In this document: positions 26,475 to 34,233 of the stretch, one piece after another | Layout of the letters: every line of letters begins with the position of its first letter | How positions within the stretch are numbered: position 1 is the stretch's first letter | Source: Polaromonas sp. | GTDB lineage: Bacteria > Pseudomonadota > Gammaproteobacteria > Burkholderiales > Burkholderiaceae_C | Assembly (NCBI RefSeq): GCF_029945685.1 | Contig: NZ_JAQSDA010000003.1 | Coordinates: forward strand, 278,468-342,467 | Length of the DNA: 64,000 nt | Direction: 5' to 3' | The notes under the pieces: generated by a model | Told to the model about the DNA's origin: nothing | Seen by the model: the letters and a program-made list of their open reading frames with translations, nothing else | Database searches by the model: none | Translations under genes and position numbers: made by a program

Positions 26475-27173
26475 ATGAATCCAAGCGAACACTCCATCCA
26501 GAACCCGATCACCGAAGACGACATTGCCAATTTCCTGGCCAACACGCCGGACTTTTTCGAGCGCCATGCCGAACTGCTGGCGACGGTGCAGCTGTCCAGC
26601 GGCCACGGCAGCCGGGCGGTGAGCCTGCAGGAGCGCCAGGCCGGCATGTTGCGCGACAAGATCAAGGTGCTGGAGTCCCGGGTGGTCGACATGATCCGCC
26701 ACGGCCAGGAGAACGTGGGTATTGCCGACAAGCTGCAGCAGTGCACGCTGAATCTGCTGCTGACCGCGCATGCCCGCGACCTGCCCGACACCATCGTGCG
26801 CGAGATCCAGACGCAGTTCGCGGTGCCGCAGGCGGCCATCAAGGTCTGGCACGTCAACGGTATTTTCTCGATGGAAGATTTTTCGACCGGCGTCAGCGAA
26901 GACACGCAAGCCTTTGCGTCCTCGCTGACCGCGCCCTACTGCGGCGTCAATTCCGGTTTTGAAGCCGTCAGCTGGCTGCCCGATCCGGCCCAGGCGATGT
27001 CGGTGGCGTTGATCCCGCTACGCCCGGGCAAAGCGCCGCAGGCCTTCGGCATGCTGGTGCTGGCCTCGCCTGACCCGGAGCGGTTCAGCAGCAGCATGGG
27101 CACCGATTTCCTCGAACGCATCGGCGAGCTGGCCGGCGCAGCCCTGTCGCGCCTGCGGCCCATGGCTGACTAG
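26475..27173 (+). CDS. DUF484 family protein (GAF-like)
   Basis: A 232-aa protein of the DUF484 family. ITEDDIANFLANTPDFFERH at the N-terminus and SLQERQAGMLRDKIKVLESR (coiled-coil) are the family's signature, followed by a GAF-like domain. Function unknown, but the gene is regularly found between dapF and xerC, as here, 4 bp before the xerC start. It may act with the recombinase or be merely linked to it. Confidence 0.88.
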   Translation: MNPSEHSIQNPITEDDIANFLANTPDFFERHAELLATVQLSSGHGSRAVSLQERQAGMLRDKIKVLESRVVDMIRHGQENVGIADKLQQCTLNLLLTAHARDLPDTIVREIQTQFAVPQAAIKVWHVNGIFSMEDFSTGVSEDTQAFASSLTAPYCGVNSGFEAVSWLPDPAQAMSVALIPLRPGKAPQAFGMLVLASPDPERFSSSMGTDFLERIGELAGAALSRLRPMAD

Positions 27174-27177
27174 ACCC

Positions 27178-28185
27178 ATGGCCGGGCAGGACGCATCCGC
27201 AGTTTTTGCTGAAGCGGCCTTGCCGGCGCCGGTCCCCGACAACGACCCGCTGGTCGAGCGTTACCTCGAACATGTGCGGGTTGAAAAACGCCTGGCGCAG
27301 CGTACCGTCGAGCTGTACGCGCTGGATCTGCAAAAACTGCAGGCGAACTGCCGGCAGGCCGGCGTGGCGCTGACCGAAGCGCAAAACATCCACATGCGGC
27401 GCTGGGTGGCCCAGATGCACAGCGGCGGGCGCAGCGGGCGCGGCATCGCGCTCATTCTCTCGGGCTGGCGCGGCTTTTACACCTGGCTGGGCCGCGAAGG
27501 CCTGGTCAGCAGCAACCCGGTGCAGGACCTGCGCGCGCCCAAGGCTGCCAAACCGCTGCCCAAGGCCCTGAGTGTCGACGAGGCGGTGCAGCTGGCCGCG
27601 TTTGAGGGCGCGGACGGGGAAGGCCCGGCGCTGCAGGCGCGCGACCAGTGCATCACCGAGCTGCTCTATGGCTGCGGCCTGCGTATCGGTGAGCTGACCG
27701 GCCTGGACGTGGTGGCCAGCCACCAGGCCAGAGGCTGGATTGACCTGCAGGCAGCCGAGGCGCATGTGCTCGGCAAGGGCTCGAAACGGCGCAGCGTGCC
27801 GGTCGGCAGCAAGGCGCTGGAAGCCCTGCAGGCCTGGCTTGCCGCGCGCAGCGTCTGGGCCAAAGACGATGCAGCGCTGTTCATCGGCCAGCGCGGCAGC
27901 CGGCTCACGCCGCAACACATCCGCGTGCGGCTCAAACAACGCTCGCTGCAGGCCGGGCTGGCCACGCCGGTGCATCCGCACATGCTGCGGCATTCGTTTG
28001 CCAGCCATGTGCTGCAGTCCAGCGGCGACCTGCGCGCGGTGCAGGAACTGCTGGGCCACGCCAACATCACCACCACGCAGGTGTACACCCGGCTCGATTT
28101 CCAGCACCTGGCCAAGGTGTACGACGCTGCGCATCCGCGCGCCACGGTGGCGGGCCTCAAACCCCCGGGCAAGCAAAAAGGCTGA
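27178..28185 (+). CDS. xerC: Site-specific tyrosine recombinase XerC
   Basis: A 335-aa recombinase that with XerD resolves chromosome dimers at dif. The N-terminal SAM-like DNA-binding domain covers residues ~20-115 (YLEHVRVEKRLAQRTVELYALDL). Catalytic residues are visible: Arg in GCGLRIGELTGLD, Lys in LGKGSKRRSVPV, HMLRHSFASH (His-x-x-Arg), LLGHANITTTQ (His) and the nucleophile Tyr in VYTRLDFQHL. The N-terminus is ~20 residues longer than in E. coli XerC. Confidence 0.94.
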   Translation: MAGQDASAVFAEAALPAPVPDNDPLVERYLEHVRVEKRLAQRTVELYALDLQKLQANCRQAGVALTEAQNIHMRRWVAQMHSGGRSGRGIALILSGWRGFYTWLGREGLVSSNPVQDLRAPKAAKPLPKALSVDEAVQLAAFEGADGEGPALQARDQCITELLYGCGLRIGELTGLDVVASHQARGWIDLQAAEAHVLGKGSKRRSVPVGSKALEALQAWLAARSVWAKDDAALFIGQRGSRLTPQHIRVRLKQRSLQAGLATPVHPHMLRHSFASHVLQSSGDLRAVQELLGHANITTTQVYTRLDFQHLAKVYDAAHPRATVAGLKPPGKQKG

Positions 28186-28204
28186 TCAGGTTCTCCGCGG
28201 GCGC

Positions 28205-28429
28205 GGACTTTTCAAGCAGGGGCCGCGGGTCCGGCTTTGCCGGCCCGCAGGTGCAGCGGCTCCCTCGGGGGGGCATCCTTCGACAAGCTCAGGACGAACG
28301 GATAAAAAGAAGCGACCGCGCAGGCATCTCTATTCAAGCAGGGGCCGCGGGTCCGGCTTCGCCGGCCCGCAGGCGCAGCGGCCCCCACGGGGGGCAGGGA
28401 GCTACACGAAGTGAGCGACCGTGGGGGCG
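28205..28429. repeat. Nest of two R2 repeats and one ubiquitous palindrome
   Basis: R2 copies lie at 28205-28275 (truncated) and 28328-28429 (complete, ending one base before the stop codon of the minus-strand gene). Between them, CCTTCGACAAGCTCAGGACG (28277-28296) matches a short repeat seen between genes in very many proteobacteria. The gap xerC-28430 contains no gene. Confidence 0.75.
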
Positions 28430-30202
28430 CTATTTGTAATCAGGCAGCAGGAACACCGCGCGTTTGCTCTGCGGCGGCACACCGGCCAGTTTCTGCGCCA
28501 GGCGAGCCAGCGCGATCTCGGCGGTCGGGCCCTGGCGCGGCACCAGCGCATAAGCCACCCGAATCTGGGCCGCGCAGTCCTCCGGCAGGCCCTTGTAGGG
28601 CATCAGGCAACGGGCCACGATGCGCGGGCCCAGCGTGGCAGCTTCTTCTGCGGAAAACGGGCCTTCCACCAGCATGCCAAAACGCTGCTCCGCCAGGCGT
28701 GCCGCGCTGTCGATGTCGCGCGCGGTTGAGAGGAGCCGCTCGGCCACGCGCAGCGGTAATTCCTCGGCGGCCCGGCGCCCGAAGTCGCGCCGGATCTGCT
28801 CGCTGTTGACCAGGTCGATCAGCAGCACGGCGCCCTGGTGCCTGAGCCGCTCCGAGCGCGCGATCATGCGCTCCAGGCGTTCGACAAACACCTGCTCGTT
28901 GATCAGGCCGGTCGCGGGGTCGACCCGGTCCAGCCCCTGGATCCTGCGCCTGTTCTCGCGGCGCTGCTGGCTGCGCAGGACCAGCACCACCAGCATGGCC
29001 GGCATCTGCAGCGCCATGCTCGCCAGCACTCCTTGCTCGGTGGCAAAACTCAGGGGCAGCCACTGCATGTAGCGGGCAATGGCCAGCGCCAGGCTCACGG
29101 CAAGCGGGGTGGCGCTCAGCAGCAGCCATCCGCCGAAGCGGTCGCCGCGCCGCCAGGCCCAGAGATCAATCGTCACCATCAACACCGGCACCAGCACCAG
29201 ATACGGCACTATCAGCGTGATGCGCAGCGCACTGTCGGTGACCCCCAGCGCGACCGAGAGGCCTGCGCCGGCCAGCGCCGCCGCCCACACCAGGAGATTG
29301 AGCAAACGCGAGCGCTGCGCCAGCGACACCACGGTGGCATTGAGCAGCAGCAGCGACACCAGCATCCAGGTGGCCAGCACCGCCAGCGAGAGGTCAGTCC
29401 AGACCGGCGAGTCGGGCCACAGGTGCAGCCCGCCCACGCCGGTGATGGCCACCTGCGTCAGCCCGATCAGCGCGGAGCACGCCGAATAGTAGAGGTAGGC
29501 CCGGTCGCGCAGCCAGAAAGCGCCGGCCAGGCCGACCATGCAGCCCAGCAGCGCCAGACCGAAGTAGACGCCCAGAAACAGCGACACCTGCTGCTCGCTG
29601 CGCAACAGGTGCCCCGAGCTGACAAAGCGAATGGGCGCGCTGAAACCCTGGGCGTTTTCAATGCGCAGGATGTAATGCGTCGGGTCCTCGGCATTGAAGT
29701 TCACGACCAGCAGGGGGTGGCGATGCGGCGTGGGCCACTGGTTGACCGGTGTCAGGTCACCGGCGCGCTGCTCTATCCATTGTCCGGCGCTGTCCAGCGT
29801 GTACAGCGACGCGCGGTCCAGCGCGGGGTAGGGAATTTCAAGCAGCCAGCGCTCCATGTCGGGCGCGGGCGGCACGATGAAACGGATCCACAGCGACTGG
29901 CCGGGCAGCAGGGGATAAATGCCGCGCGCCGGGGTCTGCTGCCAGTCCAGATCACGCTGACTGACTACCTGCTCAACCCCCAGCCGGGATTGCGGGTCGA
30001 TCCAGTAATCGCCCCAGTCGGCCAGCGCAACCGGCTGTCTGTCCGCATCGAGGTCCAACACCGTGCGGGACAACACCGGCAGGCTCGGCAAGAGCAGCAA
30101 GAGCAGCATCAGGGCCAGGCAGAACGTCCCCCACCAGCCCCCAGACGAACGAATTCGTGACCTGCTGCCTGCAACATGCGTCGAAATGCCCTTAAAAAAC
30201 AT
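28430..30202 (-). CDS. 7TM membrane sensor with degenerate GGDEF domain
   Basis: A 590-aa membrane protein. A signal anchor (residues ~22-45) leads to a periplasmic region resembling the 7TMR-DISM extracellular domain (LDLDADRQPVALADWGDYWID; LWIRFIVPPAPDMERWLLEI). Seven hydrophobic segments follow (~200-400). The cytoplasmic C-terminus has a GGDEF-type fold (DRVDPATGLINEQVFVERLERM), but the active-site loop reads EQRFGMLVEG, not GGDEF, so diguanylate cyclase activity is unlikely. It may sense a ligand and regulate by protein contact. Start at ATG 30202; a TTG lies just before it. Confidence 0.83.
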   Translation of the reverse strand: MFFKGISTHVAGSRSRIRSSGGWWGTFCLALMLLLLLLPSLPVLSRTVLDLDADRQPVALADWGDYWIDPQSRLGVEQVVSQRDLDWQQTPARGIYPLLPGQSLWIRFIVPPAPDMERWLLEIPYPALDRASLYTLDSAGQWIEQRAGDLTPVNQWPTPHRHPLLVVNFNAEDPTHYILRIENAQGFSAPIRFVSSGHLLRSEQQVSLFLGVYFGLALLGCMVGLAGAFWLRDRAYLYYSACSALIGLTQVAITGVGGLHLWPDSPVWTDLSLAVLATWMLVSLLLLNATVVSLAQRSRLLNLLVWAAALAGAGLSVALGVTDSALRITLIVPYLVLVPVLMVTIDLWAWRRGDRFGGWLLLSATPLAVSLALAIARYMQWLPLSFATEQGVLASMALQMPAMLVVLVLRSQQRRENRRRIQGLDRVDPATGLINEQVFVERLERMIARSERLRHQGAVLLIDLVNSEQIRRDFGRRAAEELPLRVAERLLSTARDIDSAARLAEQRFGMLVEGPFSAEEAATLGPRIVARCLMPYKGLPEDCAAQIRVAYALVPRQGPTAEIALARLAQKLAGVPPQSKRAVFLLPDYK

Positions 30203-30255
30203 CAAGTGATTGTCTCAAATTTCTCCGGGGTTTCTTTCAGGGCAGCGGCAGCCGC

Positions 30256-30261
30256 GACAAT
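30256..30261 (+). promoter_or_regulatory. rlmI: Putative -10 element (GACAAT) for rlmI
   Basis: GACAAT ends 6 nt before the rlmI ATG at 30268. With no Shine-Dalgarno, a leaderless mRNA is likely. Confidence 0.4.
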
Positions 30262-30267
30262 AGAGAC

Positions 30268-31449
30268 ATGAAATCAATACGGCTGAGAGAAGGCAAGGAA
30301 CGTTCGCTGCTGCGGCGCCACCCCTGGGTGTTTGACGGTGCGATTGCCCGTGGTGGCGCGGACGCTGGTGAAACCGTGCGGGTTGAAGGGCACGATGGGC
30401 AGTTTCTCGGCTGGGCGGCTTTCAGCCCGAGTTCGAAGATTCGCGCCCGCGTCTGGAGTTTTGTCGAGACCGAGCGCATCGATGCTTCGTTTTTTGTAGC
30501 GCGTATCGCACAAGCCATCAGGGCAAGAAGCCGGTTTGATATACAAAGTGACGGGATGCGCCTGGTCCACGGCGAGTCCGACGGCTTGCCGGGCCTGGTG
30601 GTGGACCGGTATGCCGACACGCTGGTGGCGCAGTTCTCAAGCTGCGGTGTCGAGCGCTGGAAAAGCGTGATTGTCGAAGCCCTGCTGGCGCAAACCGGCT
30701 TGAGCCGCCTGTACGAGCGATCCGACGCCAGTGTGCGTTCGCTCGAGGGCTTGCTCGAAGCCACCGGTTGGTTGCAAGGCTCCGGCGACACCGGCATCAC
30801 GATCACAGAACACGGCTGGCAACTGGGCCTGGACATCGCCACCGGCCACAAGACCGGCTTCTACCTGGACCAGCGCGACAGCCGCCGCAAGTTTGCCGAG
30901 CATGCGCGCCGCCTGCAGTTCCAGAACGTCCTCAACTGTTATTGCTACACCGGGGGCTTCACCGTCGCGGCGCTGGCCGGCGGCGCGGCGCATGTCACGT
31001 CGATCGATTCGTCCGGCCCCGCGATTGAAAAAGCCGTGGCCAATGTGGCGCTGAACGGCTTTGACGCCGGCCGCACCACCATGCTCGACGCCGATGTCAA
31101 TGCCTCGATGCGGCAGTTCCACAAGGAAGGCCGGACTTTTGACGCCATCGTGCTGGACCCGCCCAAGTTTGCGCCCACCGTGACCCATGCCGAACGCGCC
31201 GCACGCGCCTACAAGGACATCAACCGCATTGCGCTGTCCATCCTGGCGCCCGGTGGTGTGCTGTTCACCTATTCCTGCTCGGGCGGCATCAGCGCCGACC
31301 TGTTTCACAAGATCGTGGCGTCCGCGGGCACCGACGCCGGGGTGGACGCCTTCATCACCGAACGCCTGGGCGGGGCTCCCGACCACCCGATGACCGTGAG
31401 TTTCCCCGAGGGCGAGTACCTCAAGGGGCTGGTGCTGCTCAAAAAATAA
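30268..31449 (+). CDS. rlmI: 23S rRNA m5C1962 methyltransferase RlmI
   Basis: A 393-aa SAM-dependent rRNA methyltransferase. An N-terminal PUA domain (IRLREGKERSLLRRHPWVFDGAI, then DGQFLGWAAFSPSSKIRARV) precedes HGESDGLPGLVVDRY. The Rossmann domain has NVLNCYCYTGGFTVAALAGGA, the catalytic VLDPPKFAP (DPPKF) motif, and FTYSCSGGISADLF with the second conserved Cys. FPEGEYLKGL is the RlmI end motif. It is divergent from the 7TM sensor gene. Confidence 0.92.
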   Translation: MKSIRLREGKERSLLRRHPWVFDGAIARGGADAGETVRVEGHDGQFLGWAAFSPSSKIRARVWSFVETERIDASFFVARIAQAIRARSRFDIQSDGMRLVHGESDGLPGLVVDRYADTLVAQFSSCGVERWKSVIVEALLAQTGLSRLYERSDASVRSLEGLLEATGWLQGSGDTGITITEHGWQLGLDIATGHKTGFYLDQRDSRRKFAEHARRLQFQNVLNCYCYTGGFTVAALAGGAAHVTSIDSSGPAIEKAVANVALNGFDAGRTTMLDADVNASMRQFHKEGRTFDAIVLDPPKFAPTVTHAERAARAYKDINRIALSILAPGGVLFTYSCSGGISADLFHKIVASAGTDAGVDAFITERLGGAPDHPMTVSFPEGEYLKGLVLLKK

Positions 31450-31463
31450 GGCCACGAATAAAA

Positions 31464-31516
31464 GGTGGCTATAGCCCTTGACGGACGGGCGCAGACAGCT
31501 ATCAATAACATAGCAA
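31464..31516 (+). repeat. R1 repeat (intergenic copy after rlmI)
   Basis: A well-preserved copy: GTGGCTATAGCCCTTGACGG, ACGGGCGCAGACAGCTATC and CATAGCAAAAAA. It starts 14 nt after the rlmI stop. The rest of the gap up to 31688 holds no gene. Confidence 0.85.
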
Positions 31517-31688
31517 AAAATGCTCACCGGCGCCTCAAGGCTTGACACGGCCTGTACAGTGGTCCGGCAGGCCCCGTGCGGAGTCAATGTGCGCCTCAGG
31601 GCCTTGCGTTGACGACTAAACTCCCCACCTTCACGGGTCCACGTCCCTTCTTTTTCCTGTATTTTTCCTGTTTTTTTAGGCAGACACC

Positions 31689-32744
31689 ATGAGTTTGATT
31701 CCCGTGACCATCCTGACCGGCTTTCTGGGCTCCGGCAAAACCACGCTGCTCAAGCGCATCCTGACCGAAGCCCACGGCCAGAAAATCGCCGTGATCGAAA
31801 ACGAGTTCGGCGAGGAAAACATCGACAACGACATCCTGGTCAACGACACCCAGGAAAACATCATCCAGATGAACAACGGCTGCATCTGCTGCTCGATCCG
31901 CGAGGATCTTCGCGAAACACTGCAGCTGCTGGCCGCCAAGAAGCGCAAGGGCCTGCTGGACTTCGACCGTGTGGTGATCGAAACCACCGGCCTGGCCGAC
32001 CCGGGGCCGGTGGCGCAGACCTTCTTCATGGACGAGGAAATCGCCGAACAGTACCTGCTGGACTCCATCCTGACCTTGGTCGACGCCAAACACGCGGCCA
32101 CCCAGCTCAATGACCGCCAGGAGGCGCGCCGCCAGGTCGGTTTTGCCGACCAGATATTCATCAGCAAGTCCGATCTGGTGGCCGCTGATGAAGTGCAGGC
32201 GCTGATGCACCGCCTTAAACACATGAACCCGCGCGCGCCGCAGAAAGCGGTGCATTTCGGCGAGGTGGCGATCGCCGACGTGTTCGACCTGCGCGGCTTC
32301 AACCTCAATGCCAAACTCGACATCGACCCGGACTTCCTCAAGGCCGACGAACACGACCACGCCGGGCACGACCATGCCGAAGGCGAACATTGCGACCACC
32401 CCTCGCACGCCCACGACCACGGGCATGGCCATCACCACCATCACGACGACGATGTCAAGAGTTTTGTGTTCCGCTCGGAGCGCGCTTTTGACCCGGCCAA
32501 GCTCGAGGATTTTCTCGGTGCCGTGGTCAACATCTACGGCCCGCGCATGTTGCGCTACAAGGGTGTGCTGAACATGCAGGGCACCGAGCGCAAGGTGATT
32601 TTCCAGGGCGTGCACCAGTTGATGGGCAGCGACCTCGGCCCGGCCTGGGCGGAAGGCGAGCAGAAGAACAGCAAGATGGTCTTTATCGGCATCGATTTGC
32701 CGAAAGATATTTTCCTCCAGGGCCTGGAGCAGTGTCTGGTTTGA
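31689..32744 (+). CDS. COG0523 (CobW/ZigA-like) GTPase, putative metallochaperone
   Basis: A 351-aa G3E-family GTPase. Walker [10 protein letters not shown] is at residues 11-19, the metal motif GCICC at 64-68, and the guanine-specificity motif SKSD follows DQIF. A His/Asp-rich stretch at about residues 220-257 ([20 protein letters not shown] and on, ending in HHHHH) should bind zinc or a related metal. The C-terminal CobW domain runs from [17 protein letters not shown]. Such proteins deliver metals to enzymes, sometimes under zinc limitation. No Zur-like operator is seen upstream. dksA follows 312 bp downstream. Confidence 0.9.
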   Translation: MSLIPVTILTGFLGSGKTTLLKRILTEAHGQKIAVIENEFGEENIDNDILVNDTQENIIQMNNGCICCSIREDLRETLQLLAAKKRKGLLDFDRVVIETTGLADPGPVAQTFFMDEEIAEQYLLDSILTLVDAKHAATQLNDRQEARRQVGFADQIFISKSDLVAADEVQALMHRLKHMNPRAPQKAVHFGEVAIADVFDLRGFNLNAKLDIDPDFLKADEHDHAGHDHAEGEHCDHPSHAHDHGHGHHHHHDDDVKSFVFRSERAFDPAKLEDFLGAVVNIYGPRMLRYKGVLNMQGTERKVIFQGVHQLMGSDLGPAWAEGEQKNSKMVFIGIDLPKDIFLQGLEQCLV

Positions 32745-32847
32745 GGTAGGCTGTCCACACATTGCCTTGAAAGGCGGGAGGGCCTCATGATTGTCTCCAT
32801 TCTCCAACGGTTAGGCTTTCGGGTCTCCCAGCGTCCCGGTGAGCCGC

Positions 32848-33056
32848 TACAATCGCGCGCCGACTCCCCTGACCGGTCATCGCCGGCAAAGAGGCAGACA
32901 GGGGAAGTCAGGGTAAGTACTGGCCTTGAAATGGCAGGTGCGTCGGCGAACAAACCAGACAATCAGGTAAAAGACAAGGTTGGGCTGACAAAAGTCAGCC
33001 TGGCCCGGAGTCAGCATGGGGACCATCCCGAAGCTGCCTCCACGAGGAGACCCAGT
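32848..33056 (+). promoter_or_regulatory. dksA: dksA promoter and structured 5' leader
   Basis: TACAAT (32848-32853) in CGCTACAATCG is a good -10, giving a leader of about 195 nt. The leader has two hairpins: GACTCCCCTG (about 32863-32872) with CAGGGGAAGTC (about 32900-32910), and a perfect GGCTGAC-AAAA-GTCAGCC at 32985-33002. GAGGAG precedes the GTG start. Such structure could regulate translation (inference). Confidence 0.55.
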
Positions 33057-34196
33057 GTGAAAGCTCAAACAAAAAAGTCCAAGGTTGCGGTCAAGTCCGC
33101 GGGGAAAGCCACGTCAGCCGGCAGCGCCAAGCCCAAACCTGTCACCAAGGTGGTGGCCAGGCCTGCGGCGTCGAAAACCGCAGTGAAAAAACCAGCCCCA
33201 GCTGCACCCAAAGCCAAGGCCAAGGTGGTGAGCAAGCCCGTGGTCAAAGCCAAGGTGGTGGCCAAGCCCAAAGCGGTACCCGCCAAAAAAGTCACGCCGG
33301 CTGCGAAAAAGCCAGCGCCGGTTGCCAAAAGTCGTCCCGCCGCCAAGGTCGTCAAGTCTGCCACGCCTGTGCGGGCGACCAAACCCAAGCCCATTGTTAA
33401 ACCCGCGGTCAAAGCCGCCAAACCTGTCACCAAGCCGGCCGCGCCGTCCGTGAAGGCCAAGGCCCCCGCCAAACCTGAAGAAAAAGTCATTATCAAAACG
33501 ATCACCAAAACGGCGGCAGTCCCCGCCGCGAAAACCCCGCCCAGCCCCGCCAGCATTGCTGCGGCGCCAGCTCCGCTGCAGACACCGGCCCTGAAGCCTG
33601 GGCGCCGTGCATCCCTGCGGAACTCCTCTTTTGCACCGCCGCCCGCGCCCATGATTCCGACCCACTCCCCCGACGCTGCGAAAGCCAGCTACTCCACCAT
33701 TGCCGAGCGGGTGATCGCCCCGCCCCCGCATGTGGCGGCGAAAAAGGACCCCAAGCTTGCCAACAACTGGAAGACGAAAAAGGGCGAAGAGCTGACGGAC
33801 GAAGAAGTCAAGGCCATGCCGGACTCGGAGTACATGAACGAGAAGCAGCTGGCGTTTTTCCGGCACAAGCTCTCCCTGCTCAAGCAGGACATCCACAACA
33901 GTGCCGGTGAAACCACCGAGCATCTGCGGGAAGACACCGTGGTTGTGCCGGACCCTGCCGATCGCGCGACCATCGAGGAAGAACACGCGCTCGAGCTGCG
34001 CACGCGTGACCGGGAGCGCAAGCTGCTCAAGAAAATCGAGCAGTCGATCGCCCGCATTGACTCGGGTGACTATGGTTACTGCGACGAAACCGGCGAGGCC
34101 ATCGGCGTGGGGCGCCTGATAGCCCGTCCAACGGCCAACCTGTCGCTGGAAGCACAGCAGCGACGGGAGCTCAAGCAGAAAATGTTCGGGGACTGA
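33057..34196 (+). CDS. dksA: DksA with a long Lys/Ala/Pro-rich N-terminal tail and no intact zinc finger
   Basis: A 379-aa protein. Residues ~243-379 match DksA, the RNA-polymerase secondary-channel factor that works with ppGpp: LTDEEVKAMPDSEYMNEKQL, a coiled-coil with ADRATIEEEHALELRTRDRE, and SGDYGYCDETGEAIGVGRLI followed by ARPTANLSLEAQQRRELKQK. Of the four zinc-finger cysteines only the first remains. Residues 1-242 are low-complexity and very basic (repeats of KPAPVAKS, AKVVKS and KAKVVAKP type), like histone H1. Start: GTG 33057 with GAGGAG upstream; an ATG at 32787 with GGGAGG would add 90 residues. Confidence 0.85.
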   Translation: MKAQTKKSKVAVKSAGKATSAGSAKPKPVTKVVARPAASKTAVKKPAPAAPKAKAKVVSKPVVKAKVVAKPKAVPAKKVTPAAKKPAPVAKSRPAAKVVKSATPVRATKPKPIVKPAVKAAKPVTKPAAPSVKAKAPAKPEEKVIIKTITKTAAVPAAKTPPSPASIAAAPAPLQTPALKPGRRASLRNSSFAPPPAPMIPTHSPDAAKASYSTIAERVIAPPPHVAAKKDPKLANNWKTKKGEELTDEEVKAMPDSEYMNEKQLAFFRHKLSLLKQDIHNSAGETTEHLREDTVVVPDPADRATIEEEHALELRTRDRERKLLKKIEQSIARIDSGDYGYCDETGEAIGVGRLIARPTANLSLEAQQRRELKQKMFGD

Positions 34197-34233
34197 CCTT
34201 TCCAGTTGCCCACTTCCTCCTGAACCGCTGTTG

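Noticed and set aside
30484..30550. R1-like stretch inside rlmI (TTTTTTGTAGCGCG ... GGCAAGAAGC)
   Set aside because: The landmarks are in the wrong order or spacing, and the protein there aligns naturally with RlmI (ERIDASFF ... GESDGLPGL).
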